64,000 nt of DNA from Nevskia sp. Its GTDB lineage: Bacteria; Pseudomonadota; Gammaproteobacteria; Nevskiales; Nevskiaceae. Below the pieces are notes generated by a model. That model ran no database searches and was not told the origin of the DNA. It saw only the letters and a list, made by a program, of their open reading frames with translations. Where the stretch lies: NCBI GenBank assembly GCA_023229645.1, contig JALNYU010000021.1, positions 1 to 64,000 on the forward strand, read 5' to 3'. The number at the start of each line of letters is the position of its first letter. Positions within the stretch are counted from its first letter, which is position 1. The position numbers and the translations under genes were made by a program. This document shows positions 49,453-62,600 of this stretch, piece by piece.

Positions 49453-52400
49453 TCAGGCCGCCAGCGCCGCCTGGATTTTGCCGGCCGTCGGCGAGCCGTT
49501 CGCCCGCAGTTCTTGCGCGAACAGCGCGACGCGCCATTCCTCAATCAGCCAGCGTGCCGGATGGAACGGGCCTTTCAAATGCTGAGCCACGGCGCGAACC
49601 TGCTTTTGCATCTCGAGATCGCGTTGCGGTTTATGCGGCAGCCGCTCAGCACGTATCGTTGCCGCTTTTAGATAAACCGTGATGCGCGGCCAGCTTTCTT
49701 CTGGAATAGCGAGAATGAAGCCGGGCGCAAATAAGGTCTGCAGCTGCGCGCGGAGATCGCTATTGGCGTCCGGCCAGGGCTTGGCGATGGCGTCGAGCTT
49801 TTTCCGCAACTCCATGCCGGCGACCAACCACGCGCACACGTCATCGAGCCGCTTCGCAGCTTCGCGGCCGAACTCGCCGCGCCGTTCGAGCGCTTTGCGG
49901 AACGCGGCTTCGTCGCGAATCTCAGCCGGGTTCCAATAAGCCCGCGCGGCGCGTTCGGCCACCTGCTGCGCCAGCGCTTCGGCGCTGAGGCCGGTCTGCG
50001 CCAAGGAAATACCAAGGCGGCTGCGCGCCGTGCGCGCAAGGTCTTTCAAGCGATCCGCAACTCGCGCCAGTAGCAGCGCCTGGGCACCCGCGGCGTGGGC
50101 AGCACGCGCCGCTTCGGCGGACTCAAACAGCTTCAAGCCGATGCGGTCGTCAGCCGCGGTCAGCGCTGGATAGGCCCGCGCGCCGCCGACTTCAATCGCC
50201 TCTGGCATGGCGCCGAAATCCCAGTCGAGCACGGTTTCTCGCGTCCAGCGCTTGGCTTCGGCGCTCGTCGCCGCGCGGCGGCTGAGTTCGTTACGCGCCG
50301 CGCCGCCAAATTGCTTCTGTAACGCTGCCAGCGATTCGCCCTGGCCGAGCGCCTTGCCATCCGCGCCGATCAGCACCAGCCGCGGCCGCAGATGCGCTTC
50401 GAGTTTGGCCGGCGAGAAATCCTCCGGTTTCAGCGTGACGCCGATCATCGCTTGGAAGCGCGCGCAGACCGCGTTCAGTAACTCGCCATCGTCCGGATTC
50501 GCGCTGTGCACGATCGCCGTCGCGTACTCGGCCGCCGGCGTGCACAAGCGCCGCAATTGCATCGGCAAACCGCGGATCAGCGCTTCGATTTTCGCCGGTA
50601 GCAGGCCCGGCACCAGCCAGTCGAACCGCGCGGCCGGCAGTGCGAACAGCTGCGCCACTGGAATTTCGAACGTGACGCCGTCGGCTTCGTCGCCGGGATC
50701 GTGCGAATAACTTAATTCCACGCGCGTTCCGGCCAAGTCCAGATGATCGGGGAACAGCGTCGCGATGTCGGCATTAGCGCCGGGCTTGAGTGCATCGGCC
50801 TCGGCCATCGTCAACTGCCGCTGCGCCGCCGGCTCTCGGCGCAGCCAATTTTTGAGGCCGACGGTGGTGCAAACATCGGCCGGCACGAGCACATCGTAGA
50901 AGTTGTAGAACTGGTTTTCATCGGCCAACAAATCCGGTCGGCGCAAGCGCGCTTCTTTGTCGCGCACGTCGTCCAGCAGTGCCAGATTCTTTTCCAGAAA
51001 CGCCGGCTTGTTCGGCATGTCGCCGCGCACCAACGCTTCGCGGATGAAGATTTCCCGCGCTTTCGCCGGCTCATCGCGGCCGTAGTGCCGCGCCCGCTTC
51101 AGCACCTGCATCCCGAACAGCGAGACACTTTCCATCGCCGTAACTTCGCCGCGTTCGGCGTGCCAGATCGGGTCTTGCAAGACCCGCCGCACCAGGTGCG
51201 GCGCGACATCCGCCAGCCATTCCGGTTCGATCACCGCGTTCACCCGCGCGAACAACTGGCTGGTCTGTGCCAGCTGCGCGCTCATGATCCACAGCGGCGG
51301 TTTCTTCGCTAACGTCGAGCCAGGAAAGACTTTAAAGCGCCGACCGCGCGGGCCGGTGTAGTCGGGTTTCTCGGGCGCTTTCTGGCCGATGTGGTCGATT
51401 AGACCCGCGAGTAGACACTTATGGATCTCGCTATAGAGTTTATCCAGCGCTTGCTCTGTTTTCGGCTTCGCGGCGTCGTCGCGGCCGAGCATGTCGATAA
51501 TCTGCTTATAGACCGCCTCCCACTCCTCCATCCGCAGATACGAAACGAAATTTTCTTTACACAGCTTGCGCAGCTGCCGATTAGAGGCGTTGCTGCTCCA
51601 TTGGTCGTAGCGCTGCCAAAGATTCAACAACGTGAAGAAATCCGACTTCGGGTGGCGCCATTCGGCGTGCTTCAGGCGCGCGGCGTTTTGCTGATCCGGC
51701 GGCACTTCGTGCGGGTCCTGCACGGACAGCGCAGCAGCCAGCACCCAAACGTGCTCGCGATACGCGGTACCGCGGCCGGATAAAGCGATGCGGGCGATGC
51801 GCGGGTCCAGCGGCAGCCGGCCGAGTTCGCGCCCGAGCGGCGTAATCCGCTTATCGTCATCGAGCGCGCCCAGCGTTTGCAGCAAACGGTAGCCTTCCGA
51901 AACGTGGCGCTGCTCGGGCGCGTCAAGCCACGGAAAGTCTTCGACGTCGCCGAGGCCCAGCGTCGCCATCTGCAGAATCACACCGGCGAGATTGGCGCGC
52001 AGAATTTCCGGGTCGGTAAAAAGCGGGCGGGTATCGAAATTATCTTGCTCATAAAGCCGCAGCGCGATGCCCGGACCAACGCGGCCGCAACGACCGGAGC
52101 GCTGATTCGACGCCGCCTGCGAAATACCTTCGATCTGCAACTGCTGTACGCCCAACCGCGGCGAATAACGGTTGATGCGCGCGGTGCCGGTATCGACGAC
52201 GTAACGAATGCCCGGCACCGTCACCGAGGTTTCAGCGACGTTCGTCGCCAGCACGATACGCGGCGCGCCGCCGCTGCTGAATACTTTGTCTTGCTTCTCA
52301 GCCGGCAGTCGCGAATACAGCGGCAATACTTCAGCCCGCGGAAAGCGGCCCGGCAGCGAACGGGTGAGATCGTTAATCTCGCGCTCGCCCGGCAGAAAAA

Positions 52401-53271
52401 CCAAGGTATCGCCGACGCGATTGCCGCTCCACAAACTATCGATCGCCGACGCCACCTGCGCCTCAAGGTCGTCGTCTTTATCGGCTTCGCGGTAGCGAAT
52501 TTCAACTGGATACGCGCGGCCTTCAACGGTAAAAATCGGCGCGGCTTGACCACGGGCATCGGCGAAGTGCTGCGCTAGTTTTTCCGGATCCAGCGTTGCC
52601 GAGGTGATGATGACTTTCAGGTCCGGCCGACGCGGCAACAAGCGTTTCAGCCAGCCGAGCAGGAAGTCGATGTTCAGGCTGCGCTCGTGCGCTTCATCGA
52701 TGATGATCGTGTCGTAAGCCAACAGCTCGCGATCGCGCTGCAACTCGGCGAGCAGGATGCCGTCGGTCATCAGCTTGATCAGGCTGCGCTCGGAGACCCG
52801 GCGATCAAAACGGGTTTCGTAGCCGACCAAATCACCGATGTTGCCGTTCAGCTCGCGCGCAATGCGGTTGGCAACGCTGCGTGCTGCCAACCGCCGCGGC
52901 TGGGTGTGGCCGATCAAACCGCGCGTACCGCGGCCCAGTTCCAAGCATAACTTTGGCAGCTGTGTGGTCTTGCCGGAGCCGGTCTCGCCGCAGACCACAA
53001 CCACCTGGTGCCCGGCAATCGCTTCGCAGAGCGCGTCTTTCGCCTGCACCACCGGCAATTCAGCCGGATAGCTGATCGTCTCCGGCCGCAGCCGCAAGCG
53101 GTTTTCCGCCGCCAGCTGCGCTTTCTGCAGATCTTGCGCAAAGCGCGCGTCGTCAAACTTGCCGCCGCGCCGCGCCTGCGCCAGCTGCCGGGCCAAGCGC
53201 TGTTCATCGCGCGCAAGCAATTGCGCACGCACGGCTTCAAATTGGGTAGACAACGGAACGGGCGTGGTCAA
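49453..53271 (-). CDS. hrpA: ATP-dependent RNA helicase HrpA (DEAH box)
   Basis: A 1272-residue cytosolic RNA helicase close to E. coli HrpA (about 1300 residues). Motif I is VVVCGETGSGKTTQLPKLCLE near residue 95, motif Ia QPRRLAARSVANRIA, motif II IIDEAHERSLNIDFLLG near 190, motif III ITSATLDPEKLAQ, and motif VI ASNQRSGRCGRVGPG near 390. The helicase-associated OB-region and the long C-terminal DUF3418 part (GDEADGVTFEIPVAQLFALP, then DWDFGAMPEAIE) are complete. HrpA acts in rescue of stalled ribosomes. It reads in the same direction as the stress operon, 264 bases upstream of it. Confidence 0.94.
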   Translation of the reverse strand: MTTPVPLSTQFEAVRAQLLARDEQRLARQLAQARRGGKFDDARFAQDLQKAQLAAENRLRLRPETISYPAELPVVQAKDALCEAIAGHQVVVVCGETGSGKTTQLPKLCLELGRGTRGLIGHTQPRRLAARSVANRIARELNGNIGDLVGYETRFDRRVSERSLIKLMTDGILLAELQRDRELLAYDTIIIDEAHERSLNIDFLLGWLKRLLPRRPDLKVIITSATLDPEKLAQHFADARGQAAPIFTVEGRAYPVEIRYREADKDDDLEAQVASAIDSLWSGNRVGDTLVFLPGEREINDLTRSLPGRFPRAEVLPLYSRLPAEKQDKVFSSGGAPRIVLATNVAETSVTVPGIRYVVDTGTARINRYSPRLGVQQLQIEGISQAASNQRSGRCGRVGPGIALRLYEQDNFDTRPLFTDPEILRANLAGVILQMATLGLGDVEDFPWLDAPEQRHVSEGYRLLQTLGALDDDKRITPLGRELGRLPLDPRIARIALSGRGTAYREHVWVLAAALSVQDPHEVPPDQQNAARLKHAEWRHPKSDFFTLLNLWQRYDQWSSNASNRQLRKLCKENFVSYLRMEEWEAVYKQIIDMLGRDDAAKPKTEQALDKLYSEIHKCLLAGLIDHIGQKAPEKPDYTGPRGRRFKVFPGSTLAKKPPLWIMSAQLAQTSQLFARVNAVIEPEWLADVAPHLVRRVLQDPIWHAERGEVTAMESVSLFGMQVLKRARHYGRDEPAKAREIFIREALVRGDMPNKPAFLEKNLALLDDVRDKEARLRRPDLLADENQFYNFYDVLVPADVCTTVGLKNWLRREPAAQRQLTMAEADALKPGANADIATLFPDHLDLAGTRVELSYSHDPGDEADGVTFEIPVAQLFALPAARFDWLVPGLLPAKIEALIRGLPMQLRRLCTPAAEYATAIVHSANPDDGELLNAVCARFQAMIGVTLKPEDFSPAKLEAHLRPRLVLIGADGKALGQGESLAALQKQFGGAARNELSRRAATSAEAKRWTRETVLDWDFGAMPEAIEVGGARAYPALTAADDRIGLKLFESAEAARAAHAAGAQALLLARVADRLKDLARTARSRLGISLAQTGLSAEALAQQVAERAARAYWNPAEIRDEAAFRKALERRGEFGREAAKRLDDVCAWLVAGMELRKKLDAIAKPWPDANSDLRAQLQTLFAPGFILAIPEESWPRITVYLKAATIRAERLPHKPQRDLEMQKQVRAVAQHLKGPFHPARWLIEEWRVALFAQELRANGSPTAGKIQAALAA

Positions 53272-53676
53272 CGGCGTGGCGTATTGGGCGACTGATGGAT
53301 TTAGCCGCTCATGATAAAGCAGCGCTCGCGCCGCGCCTGCATTCGGCCGCCAAACAGGGGACCAATCGGCTTTTCAGCGCCTATTGGCTTACCTCAATTC
53401 CGCCCTCGTCGCCGAACAACGCGGTCATCGCACGGCAGTGCCTCTGGGCAGCGGCGTCGCACTCGGGAAAGCCGACCCGAATGCTGCGTTGTGCTCGCAG
53501 CGAAATAACCCCGCGGCGACGCTTTGACCGAGGCTTGGCGCGCTCGGAATTAGACGGTATAAAAATCCCGACAAACGGTTAAACAAAAATCGAGAATTAT
53601 CGGATTAGTTATTTAGAGGCGTGCTTGGCGGTGCTGCGGGCTCGCAAAAATGGAATGGCCGTTCAGGGGTTGTACG
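53272..53676. other. 405-bp intergenic region upstream of the RHS gene
   Basis: No gene is recognised here. The start of hrpA (minus) and of the RHS gene (plus) flank it, so it must hold both promoters. AT content rises from about 53550 to 53620. A plausible promoter is annotated at 53535-53563. The ribosome binding site AGGGG lies about 8 bases before the RHS ATG at 53677. Confidence 0.4.
53535..53563 (+). promoter_or_regulatory. Candidate sigma70 promoter of the RHS gene
   Basis: TTGGCG (53535-53540) and TATAAA (53558-53563) are separated by 17 bases, about 110 bases upstream of the RHS ATG. The -10 is near consensus, the -35 has 4 of 6 matches. Support is by sequence only. Confidence 0.4.
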
Positions 53677-56600
53677 ATGACTTCGATTATTGTTGGCAAT
53701 GGGCTCGGGATTTTAGATAGCAGCCTGACGCAGCTAAATGGCTTTGGCAGTGCTGGCGGCGCGGCGATCGGCGCCCAGGGGCGAGACGGGGCGTTGGTCA
53801 ATGCCGCAACAGGGAATCTGTTGCTCAGCGCGCGCGACGAATTCCTCGCCAGTATTGGGCTGGATACCAGCCTGACGCGAACCTACAACAGTCAGGGCCA
53901 GTTCGACGGCGATAATAATGACGGCTTCAGGCTGTCGATTTATCGCAGCTTAACGCTGGCAGACGATCCCGCAAGCAATCACGGGGTTATTCAGCGAGTC
54001 GGTGGCGACGGCCATGTCTCGACATTTACTTACGATGCCACCGACGGCGCTTGGCACAGCTCCGAAGGCGCCGGCGCCCGAGACACGCTCGCGTTCGCGG
54101 CCGGCCAATGGCAGTACACCGAAGGTGGGACCGGCTTCCGCGAAACTTACAGCGCCAGCGGCCAGCTACTGGCGGCAGCCGATGGCGACAACAACGTCGT
54201 TACCTACAGCTATACCGGGAATCTGATCACCCAGATTCAGGACGCTTCTGGGCAGACGGTTTATCTCGAATACAGCGGCAACAAGCTAGCCGATATCCGC
54301 ATTGTCGGACTGACGCCGGAGGCCACCTCGGGAGCCAGTACCGAGTCGATCATCCGCGTCCGCTACAGCTACGACAGCCTGGACCGCCTTCAATCGGTGC
54401 AGGTCGATCTCACACCGGGATCCGACAACAGCACCGCTGACGGTAAGGTTTTCAACACTCATTATGAGTACGACGGGAATAGTGCCCGCGTTACAAAAGT
54501 GACGCAGGACGACGGCAGTTCGCTGGCAATCAGCTACATTCAGATCGACGGCGAATACCGTGTTGCAACGCTAACCGATGGCCTTGATCGCATCACGTAC
54601 TTCGACTACGACCTCGCCGCTCGTCGCACCGACGTTACCGATGCCTTGGGCTATGTCACCAGCTATACCTACGACGACGCCAACCGACTGACGCAGGTCG
54701 ATGCACCGACCACGGACTCGGGTGCCGCAAGCATCCAATACAGCTACGACGAACGCGGCAACGTCATCCGCGTTACTGACAGCGAGAACCGGTCAGTCGA
54801 TTACGGTTATGACGCACACGACAATCTCATCCTCGTCAGCGATGCCCTCGGCAACACCACGACTCGCAGCTACGACGGCAACGACCGCCTGCTAACGAGC
54901 GCAGTCTATCTAAGCGTTGATCCGAACAGCGGCACGCCGATTGGGCCGCCAAGCACCACCCATTACGTCTACGACGATAGCCTGCGTCTTAACTTCAACC
55001 CCAGTTTTATCGTCACGCCGGAAGGCCGCGTTGCGCAGTATCTTTATGACGCACGCGGCGAACAGACCTCAGCGATTCAGTACCAAGGTGCGTTCTATCA
55101 CGGCAGCGACTTTACCAGCGGCAGCCTAGCAACCTGGGCTGCTGCGCAGAACAAAACACGAACGCAGCGCGTCGATAGCCGCTACGACCTCACCGGCCAG
55201 ATCAAAACCGTTACCAGTTACGCGGGCGTCAACAGTGACGGCACGGGCCGCGCCGACGGCAGCCAAAGCACACGCCGATATGTTTATGACGCCCGCGGCC
55301 GCTTACTCATTAGCGTTGACCCGCGCGGAACCTCTACCGCTGCCGGGCCGCCGTATGTCACGCGCTATGTTTATGACGGCCTTGATCGGACGATTCAGAT
55401 CGTCGATGCCACGCAACGCGTAACGCTGACCCATTACGACGACGCAAACAACCAAATCGTCACCACCGCTGCGAACGGCTTGCAGACGACGTCGGTCTAT
55501 AGCAAGGCTGGCGAAATCCTAAGCGTCAGCCGAGCGAGCAGTACCGGTCAGGCACTCGGAACCACCGCATATACCTATGACGCCGACGGGCGACTGCGAA
55601 TCACGACCGCTCCGACCGGGGCCCGCACTTTTTATCTCTACGATGAACGCGGCCGGCAGATTGGCGTCGTTAGCCCTGCAGGCGAGTTTACCGAGACGGT
55701 TTATAACCGTGCGAACCAAATTATTCGCACAATTCAGTATGCCCAACGCCTCTATAGCACGAGTCTGCTCGTCGATTCCGACGGCAATCCTAGCCGGTAC
55801 GTCGACCTCCTTTATCTACGAACGCTTGCCAGCAGATCCAACTATGGACCGTATCTAGACCTTGATGCTGACGACAGCAGCGACAGCTTCGGAAGTGATT
55901 ATCAAACCCGATATACAGTACGTGGCAGCAATACCGCTGCCGTAGACAGCGATCTGACCGTCAGTGATTCCGACAGCATCGATCTCACTTCTGCAACGAT
56001 CCAGTTAGACAATCGTCTCAACGGCGCCGAAGAAAGGCTATCGATCGATTTAAGCGGCACCCTGCTTACCGCGAACTACGATGCTCAAACCGGCCAGTTG
56101 CAGTTAACAGGTGCTGCATCCGTCTTTCAGTATCAACGGGTACTGCGGACACTGACCTACCGCAACGACGCCGTCGCAATTGCGAATGGCAACCGTAGTG
56201 TTCATATCAACGTCAGCGATGGTCAGCAAGTAGGCAACGACGCGGTTTCAATCATTTCTGTAGACGTTGCGCCGATTGCGCCGACACTCGATCTCGACGC
56301 CAACGACAGCACTGCGGTTGGTACCGATTATCGAGTTGCCTACCACAGAGACGACCTGATTCCGCCCGGCGAGACAGCGCCGATCATTTCTGCGGTCGAT
56401 TCTGACCTAACGATTACCGCGCCGAACGGCTATCTAACCTCCGCCTATATCGCGCTTGGCTACACACCGGACCTCGCTGATGAGCGGCTTCTAATCGACT
56501 TGAGCGGAACACCGATTACCGGCAGCTACGACTCGGCGACCGGGCAGTTACAGTTGACCGGAACCGCGACCGTCGCGCAGTACCAGCAGGTGTTGCGGAC

Positions 56601-59600
56601 GTTGCAGTACCAAAATAATTCCACACAACTAGCGGATGGCCCTCGCGGTATTGTTATCTCCGTCAGCGACGGGCAATCGACCAGCAACGTCGCCAACGCA
56701 TTTATCGACGTCGACACTACAATCGGGCCCACGACCAATGGCGGCGACGCTGGCGTCTTTAACGCCATCTACATCGATCCGGCGAATTCCACCAATCGCA
56801 TTACGGCCTATTTTTATGATGCTGCCGGGCGTCTGGCGTATGCGGTCGATTCGCAGGATTTCGTTACCCAGTCGATCTACGACGGCGCAGGGCGGAAAAC
56901 TGCCGATATTCGTTATGCCCGCTCAGCGACCGGCACGGTGCAGAACGCTGACGGCACCACGACGCTGCTGCTAACACCAAGCTCGGAAGATCGAACAACT
57001 CGCTATTTCTATGACGAAGATGGTCTGCTAGTCGGGACCTTGGATGCAGCCGGCTATTTAACCGAGACGGTGTATGACGCCGCTGGCGAAGCCGCGCGCA
57101 CGACCACGTATGCCACCGCCACCAATTCGGCGCTGCGCGCCACCGGCACGCTCGATGCGCTGCGTCCTGCAGCGAACACACAGTACGATCGTACCAGCTA
57201 CGCCTTCTACGACAGCGAAGGACGAATCACCGGCAGCCTTGATGCCGAAGGCTACCTCACAACCTACGAATACGATCTCGCCGGCAACCAGACCCAGCAA
57301 ACACGGCACCAGAACCCGGTACTCACCAGCCCAGCCAATGCCGCCCTGTTCGAACAAAACTTCGACAACAGCCTGGATGGATTCGGTGCAGGCCCCATCT
57401 TTGCGCCGCCAACGGCCGAGTTTTTCTCCGTTGAGAACGGGCAGCTTGCGCTCCATACGCGGTCCAGCGCTGAACCGCTGAGTTTTGCCGATAGCTTTCC
57501 GCTGCTGATCGGAAACCGCGACTACGCCCAATCGGAGGGCGTCACCTTTCGTTTCGAGTTCACGATTCCACAAGGCGGCGTATCCGGCAGCATTTATATC
57601 GGAATTACCAATTTGCCTGGGGATGGCGCCGCCCTCCGCTCGCACGATCTCTATCTGAGTCAAACCACAGCGACTTGGGAAAGCGATGTCGGCTACGGCA
57701 GCGAGCAGGGCTCGCCCGTCAACCTAACGCCGGGCACAACCTATGTCCTAGTGTTCACCACGTCGGCCTCCGGCACCACCTTGAATCTCGCTGAAAAAGG
57801 CGCGCCGAGCGGAAGTTTGTTGAGTCATTTCGATGGGCTCACGGATTTTGGTGATATTCGCTCCTTCTTCCAGGTTTACCACGGCCCCGGCGTGCAGGAC
57901 TCAACGGTCTACGTCGATAACGTCGCGGAACTTCCTGGCAGCGCCAGCGGCGCCAATACGTTCTCCGGCATCGCTTCGGGGCTTGCTGCCGGCACTTTGG
58001 GCGAACTTGAACTTTCGGATCTGATCGTCGCTGCGTCCGGCGCCGGCGACCGGACCACGACGCAGCAATACGACGCCCTGAACCGCCTCGTACAGCAGAC
58101 CGACTATCAAGGCACGGTCACAGGCTATACCTATGATCCGCTCAGCGGCTATTTAACGTCGAGCACCCGCGCGCTCGGCCAGCTCGACAACCAGGGCAAT
58201 AGCGAAGCGCGAACCATCAGCACCCGTTACGACGCGCTCGGTCGTGTCATCGCGACCCTATCTGGCGAAGGCAGTGCCGCACTCGCCGCCGCCGGCAGCG
58301 ACACCGCGGCCCAAGACGCCGTTTTTGCCAGCTACGGAACACGCTATAGCTACGATCTTGCCGGTCGCCAGATCAGCAGCACCGACGCCAATGGTCACAG
58401 CACATACTTCTATTACGACCAAGACGGACGCCTGCGTTTTACCGTTAACGCCGCGGGCGAAGTCAGCGAGACACGCTACAACGCGTTCGGCGAAATCTCG
58501 GAAACGACCTCATATGATGGACGGATTGAAGTCGATGGCCTCGCTGGCGGCACACTTCTCTTTGACGACTTCTCCAGCACCGACGCCATCTTCGACGCAC
58601 GCCGATCTGACGGCACGTTATATAACGGCGCCGGCCGTTACACACGTTACGAATACATCGATAAACGGGGTCTGCTAAACCAAATTGTCGACGCCAACCG
58701 CAGCGTCACGCTGCGTTACTACAACGCTTTTGGCGAGCTGCAGACCCAGATTCAGGACACGGGGCCGGATGATTTCCAGGCACACCAGCGTATCAACGAA
58801 TATCGCTACGACACGCGCGGCTTGCAGACGCAAACTATTGTCGACGTTGGTGGTCTCGCGCTCACCAGCCGCGTCTTGCAGTACGACGCGTTCGGTCAAG
58901 CGCTGCAAACGCAGGACGCCAACGGCAACATCAGCAGCGTCGCTTACGATCGACTCGGCCGCACCGTCGCCGTTACCGACGCGCTCGACGCGACAGCAGC
59001 AAGCACTTACGACGCGTTCGATAACGTTCTGACTCAAACCGATCGCAACGGTCAGACCACACGCTATGCCTACGACGACGCTGCCCGCAGCGTCACCGTA
59101 ACCACGCCGGAAGGCATCGTTACGGTTCGCAAAAGCGACCGCAACGGCCAAACCATCGCGATCACCGATGGCGAAAACAACACTACCACCTTCGCCTACA
59201 ATCTCGGCGGCCAGCTTACCCGCACGACCGACCCACTCGGCAACACCACCACCAGCCAGTACGACCACGCCGGCTTGCTACTGACGAGCATTGACGCGCG
59301 CGGCACGCGGATCGCCTACGCCTATGACGCTGCCAACCGCGTGCTCAGCCGCACGCTGGATCCTTCCGGCCTCAATCTCGTTACCCGCTATGCTTACGAT
59401 GCGTTCGGTGAAACCATCGCCGTCACCGACGCCAATGGCGTCGTAACCGAGACCGTTTACGACAACCGCGGCCAAGCGCTCTATGTCGTCGTCGATACCG
59501 TCCCGCGCAGCGGCCACCCCGCGCCGCTGCAGCAGGCCACAGCCTACAGCTACGACGCCGAAGGGCGCGTACTTACGGTAGCCGAGGGCATTACCGCAAG

Positions 59601-62600
59601 CGGCAGTAGCGGTGCCTTTGTGATCGATCCAAGCTCTGCGCTTAGAACGACACAGTATGAATACGATAATGCCGGCCGGCGCACCGCCCAGATCGTCGAT
59701 CCGGGCGCTGGCAAACTCAATATCACAACGCGCTATGCCTACGACAACAACAGCAATCTGATCCGCAGCACCGACGCAAGAAGCAACGTTACGCGCTATT
59801 TTTATGACGCCGATAATCGTCAGCGCTATGTCGTCGACGCGCTCGGTGGCGTCATCGAAAGCCGCTACGACAATGCCAGCCGGGTGGTTCAGACCATCGC
59901 TTACGCTAATGCAATCAAATCATCGGTACTGAGTGACGCCAGCGCTGCGGCCACCATCGGAGCGCTAGTCAATACCGATCCCAACCGCGATCGACTCGCA
60001 ACGCAGCTCTATGATCGCGATGGCCGCGTCGCGTACACCATCGATGCCGTCGGCGCCACCACTGGCTATGTTTACGATCGCGACAACCGCGTCGTCAGCA
60101 GCACCCGCTACGCTGCCGCGCTGAACATCGCCGCGCTGAGCGCGGAGACCAATCTCTCGACAATCGCCGACCAGCTGGGCGCTGGCAACTCTGGCGACGA
60201 GAACACGCAAACCATATACGACGCCGCAGGCCGGATCAGCCAAACCATCGACGCTGAAGGCAATAGCGAATACTACGCTTATGATGGCAACGGCAACCGA
60301 ACCCAGCTAACCAATAAAAATGGTTCCGTTTTCAACTATCTATTTGATTCTGCAAACCGGCTGATCGAGCAAGACTCGCCCACGATTAATGTCTACAGCG
60401 GCAATAGCGCAATTCCGACTTCGGTATCAATCCGCACTCGAATTCTCTACGACGGTTTAAACAACGTCAGCGCGCGCATCGAGAATTACAATGCCCCCGC
60501 CAATAGCCGTGTCACTCGATATGAGTACGATGCAACCGGGCGCCAGGTGCGAACCGTCAACGCCGCGACGCTGAGTCTTAATGGCACCGTCTACGGTAGT
60601 CAGGTCGGCGTTTACGACGCTGCCAACGACAGCAGCAGCGGCTACGGCAACAGTCGCGCCGATTTTGAAACGGTGCAGGGCTTGGTCACTGACACCTTCT
60701 ACGACGCTCTGGGCAACGCCGTTGCCAGTCGCGACGCCGCCGGTAATTACAGCTACAAACTCTACGACAGCGTCGGTCGTCTCGCTTATGAAATCGACGC
60801 CGAACGGCAGGTAACCGCTTATAGCTATGATGCCAACGGCAACCTAACCCGGCAACGTCGGTATGCGGTGGCGATCGATTCCAGCAGTGGTGGAAGCGGA
60901 AGTCTGCAAACCTTAGAGGCCGGGATCAACAGCGCACTTGATGCCAATGGCAATGCCGCCGCCCGCACCGCCGCACTGACAGCGCTCGGCCGTGTTGCGC
61001 TGCAGGTCGGCGATTTGAGCGGCACTGACGGCGGTATTGTGCTGCGACTCAGCGGCTTGAGCGGCGCCGACAGCCGTGATGTCGTTACCCAATACGATGC
61101 GCTCAATCGCCAATCACAGGTGACCCTACCAGGAGTCGATTATTACCTGACGCACGGCGACGGTAGCGCCAACATCGGCCACGCCAGCCCGACAACGAGC
61201 TACCAATATGACCGTTTCGGCGATCTGATTCAGCAGAGCGCACTACGTGATCCATCGAGCGGTGAAACGATCACCACGTACTTCGGCTATGACCAAGCCG
61301 GGCGGCAGACGGACGTACTCGATTCGCTCGGCTATTACAGCCGAAATCGATTCGACAGCTTGGGTCGACTGATTGAAACAACACAATACGCGCGTGCGCA
61401 GACGCCGAGCCAGGACAGCTTCGGGACTCCGATCTTCGCCGGTTTCACTCCGCTCACCACCAGCCCAAGCGACAACAACCCGGCAGGCTACGACCGCATC
61501 GTGCAATACGGCTACGACCGGCTCGACCGGCAGACCAGCCAGACCCGACACAACATTCGTAACTACACCTTGGATGGCAATGGCAATCTAGTCCAGAGCA
61601 ATACCGACGCGATCACGCGCACTGTCTACGATGGCGTCGGGAATATCGTCTCGACCACCGATGCGCAAGGCGCGACCACACTCAACTACTACGATGCACT
61701 GGGTCGGTTGATCGGCGTACAACAACCATCCCGAACGAATACGGTTGACTACAGCCGGGTGACGCTACGCAGCTTCAGCGCCAGCGCGACGCTAGCCAGT
61801 CCGACCTCGGTGGCGGTGCAGTACGACACGCTGCGACGCTGGGGCGATGGCGACACGCGGGTCACGATCGAATACGAATCAGACTATACGGCCTACACCA
61901 CTGAAACCGAGTACGACGGCGAAACCGGGAGGACAATCGTCCGCCAGTTTCCGTACACCGCACACGGAACGTTCACGCAGAGTGCAGATCGCGCAGCGAT
62001 TGAAAGCCAGACCGGTTTAACACTCGCGCTACCGTCGGACCGACGCAATGTCGTCATTCATTCTTACCGGGTAGAAAAAGCGGTCAGCAACGGCGCTGGA
62101 ACCAGCTTCGTAACGGTTTACGATAGCGCACAAAGCAGCGGCCAGCCACGACTGGAAATTGGCCAGCTGCCGAGCGCAGTCGCAAACATCACATTTCTGA
62201 TCAACGGCGTCAGCCCCGCTGGTCAGACCATTACCAAGGTCGGTGACTTCTGGTTCGTCACCGCTCCAAGTCTCCCCGCTGGCGACTACCAATACACCAT
62301 CACTGCGACCGGCAGCACCGGACAGCCCGTCAATCTGAGCAGCGTTGGTGGCACCGCGGCTGGCACATTTGCGGACAATTTCACAATCCACCCATCAGAA
62401 GATGGTAATTCGCCAAGCATCACGACAGCCAACAGTGCAACGACGCAAACGCCGCTGACGGTGTTTCGCTTTGATGCACTCGGCAACCAACTAGCACAAA
62501 TCCGTTTCGCCGCAGCAAACGTATCGGCGGCCACCTTGGCCAGCGGCATCCTCCCGCCAAGTGACGATTCTATCGACCCGATTACGCGCTACGCCTATGA

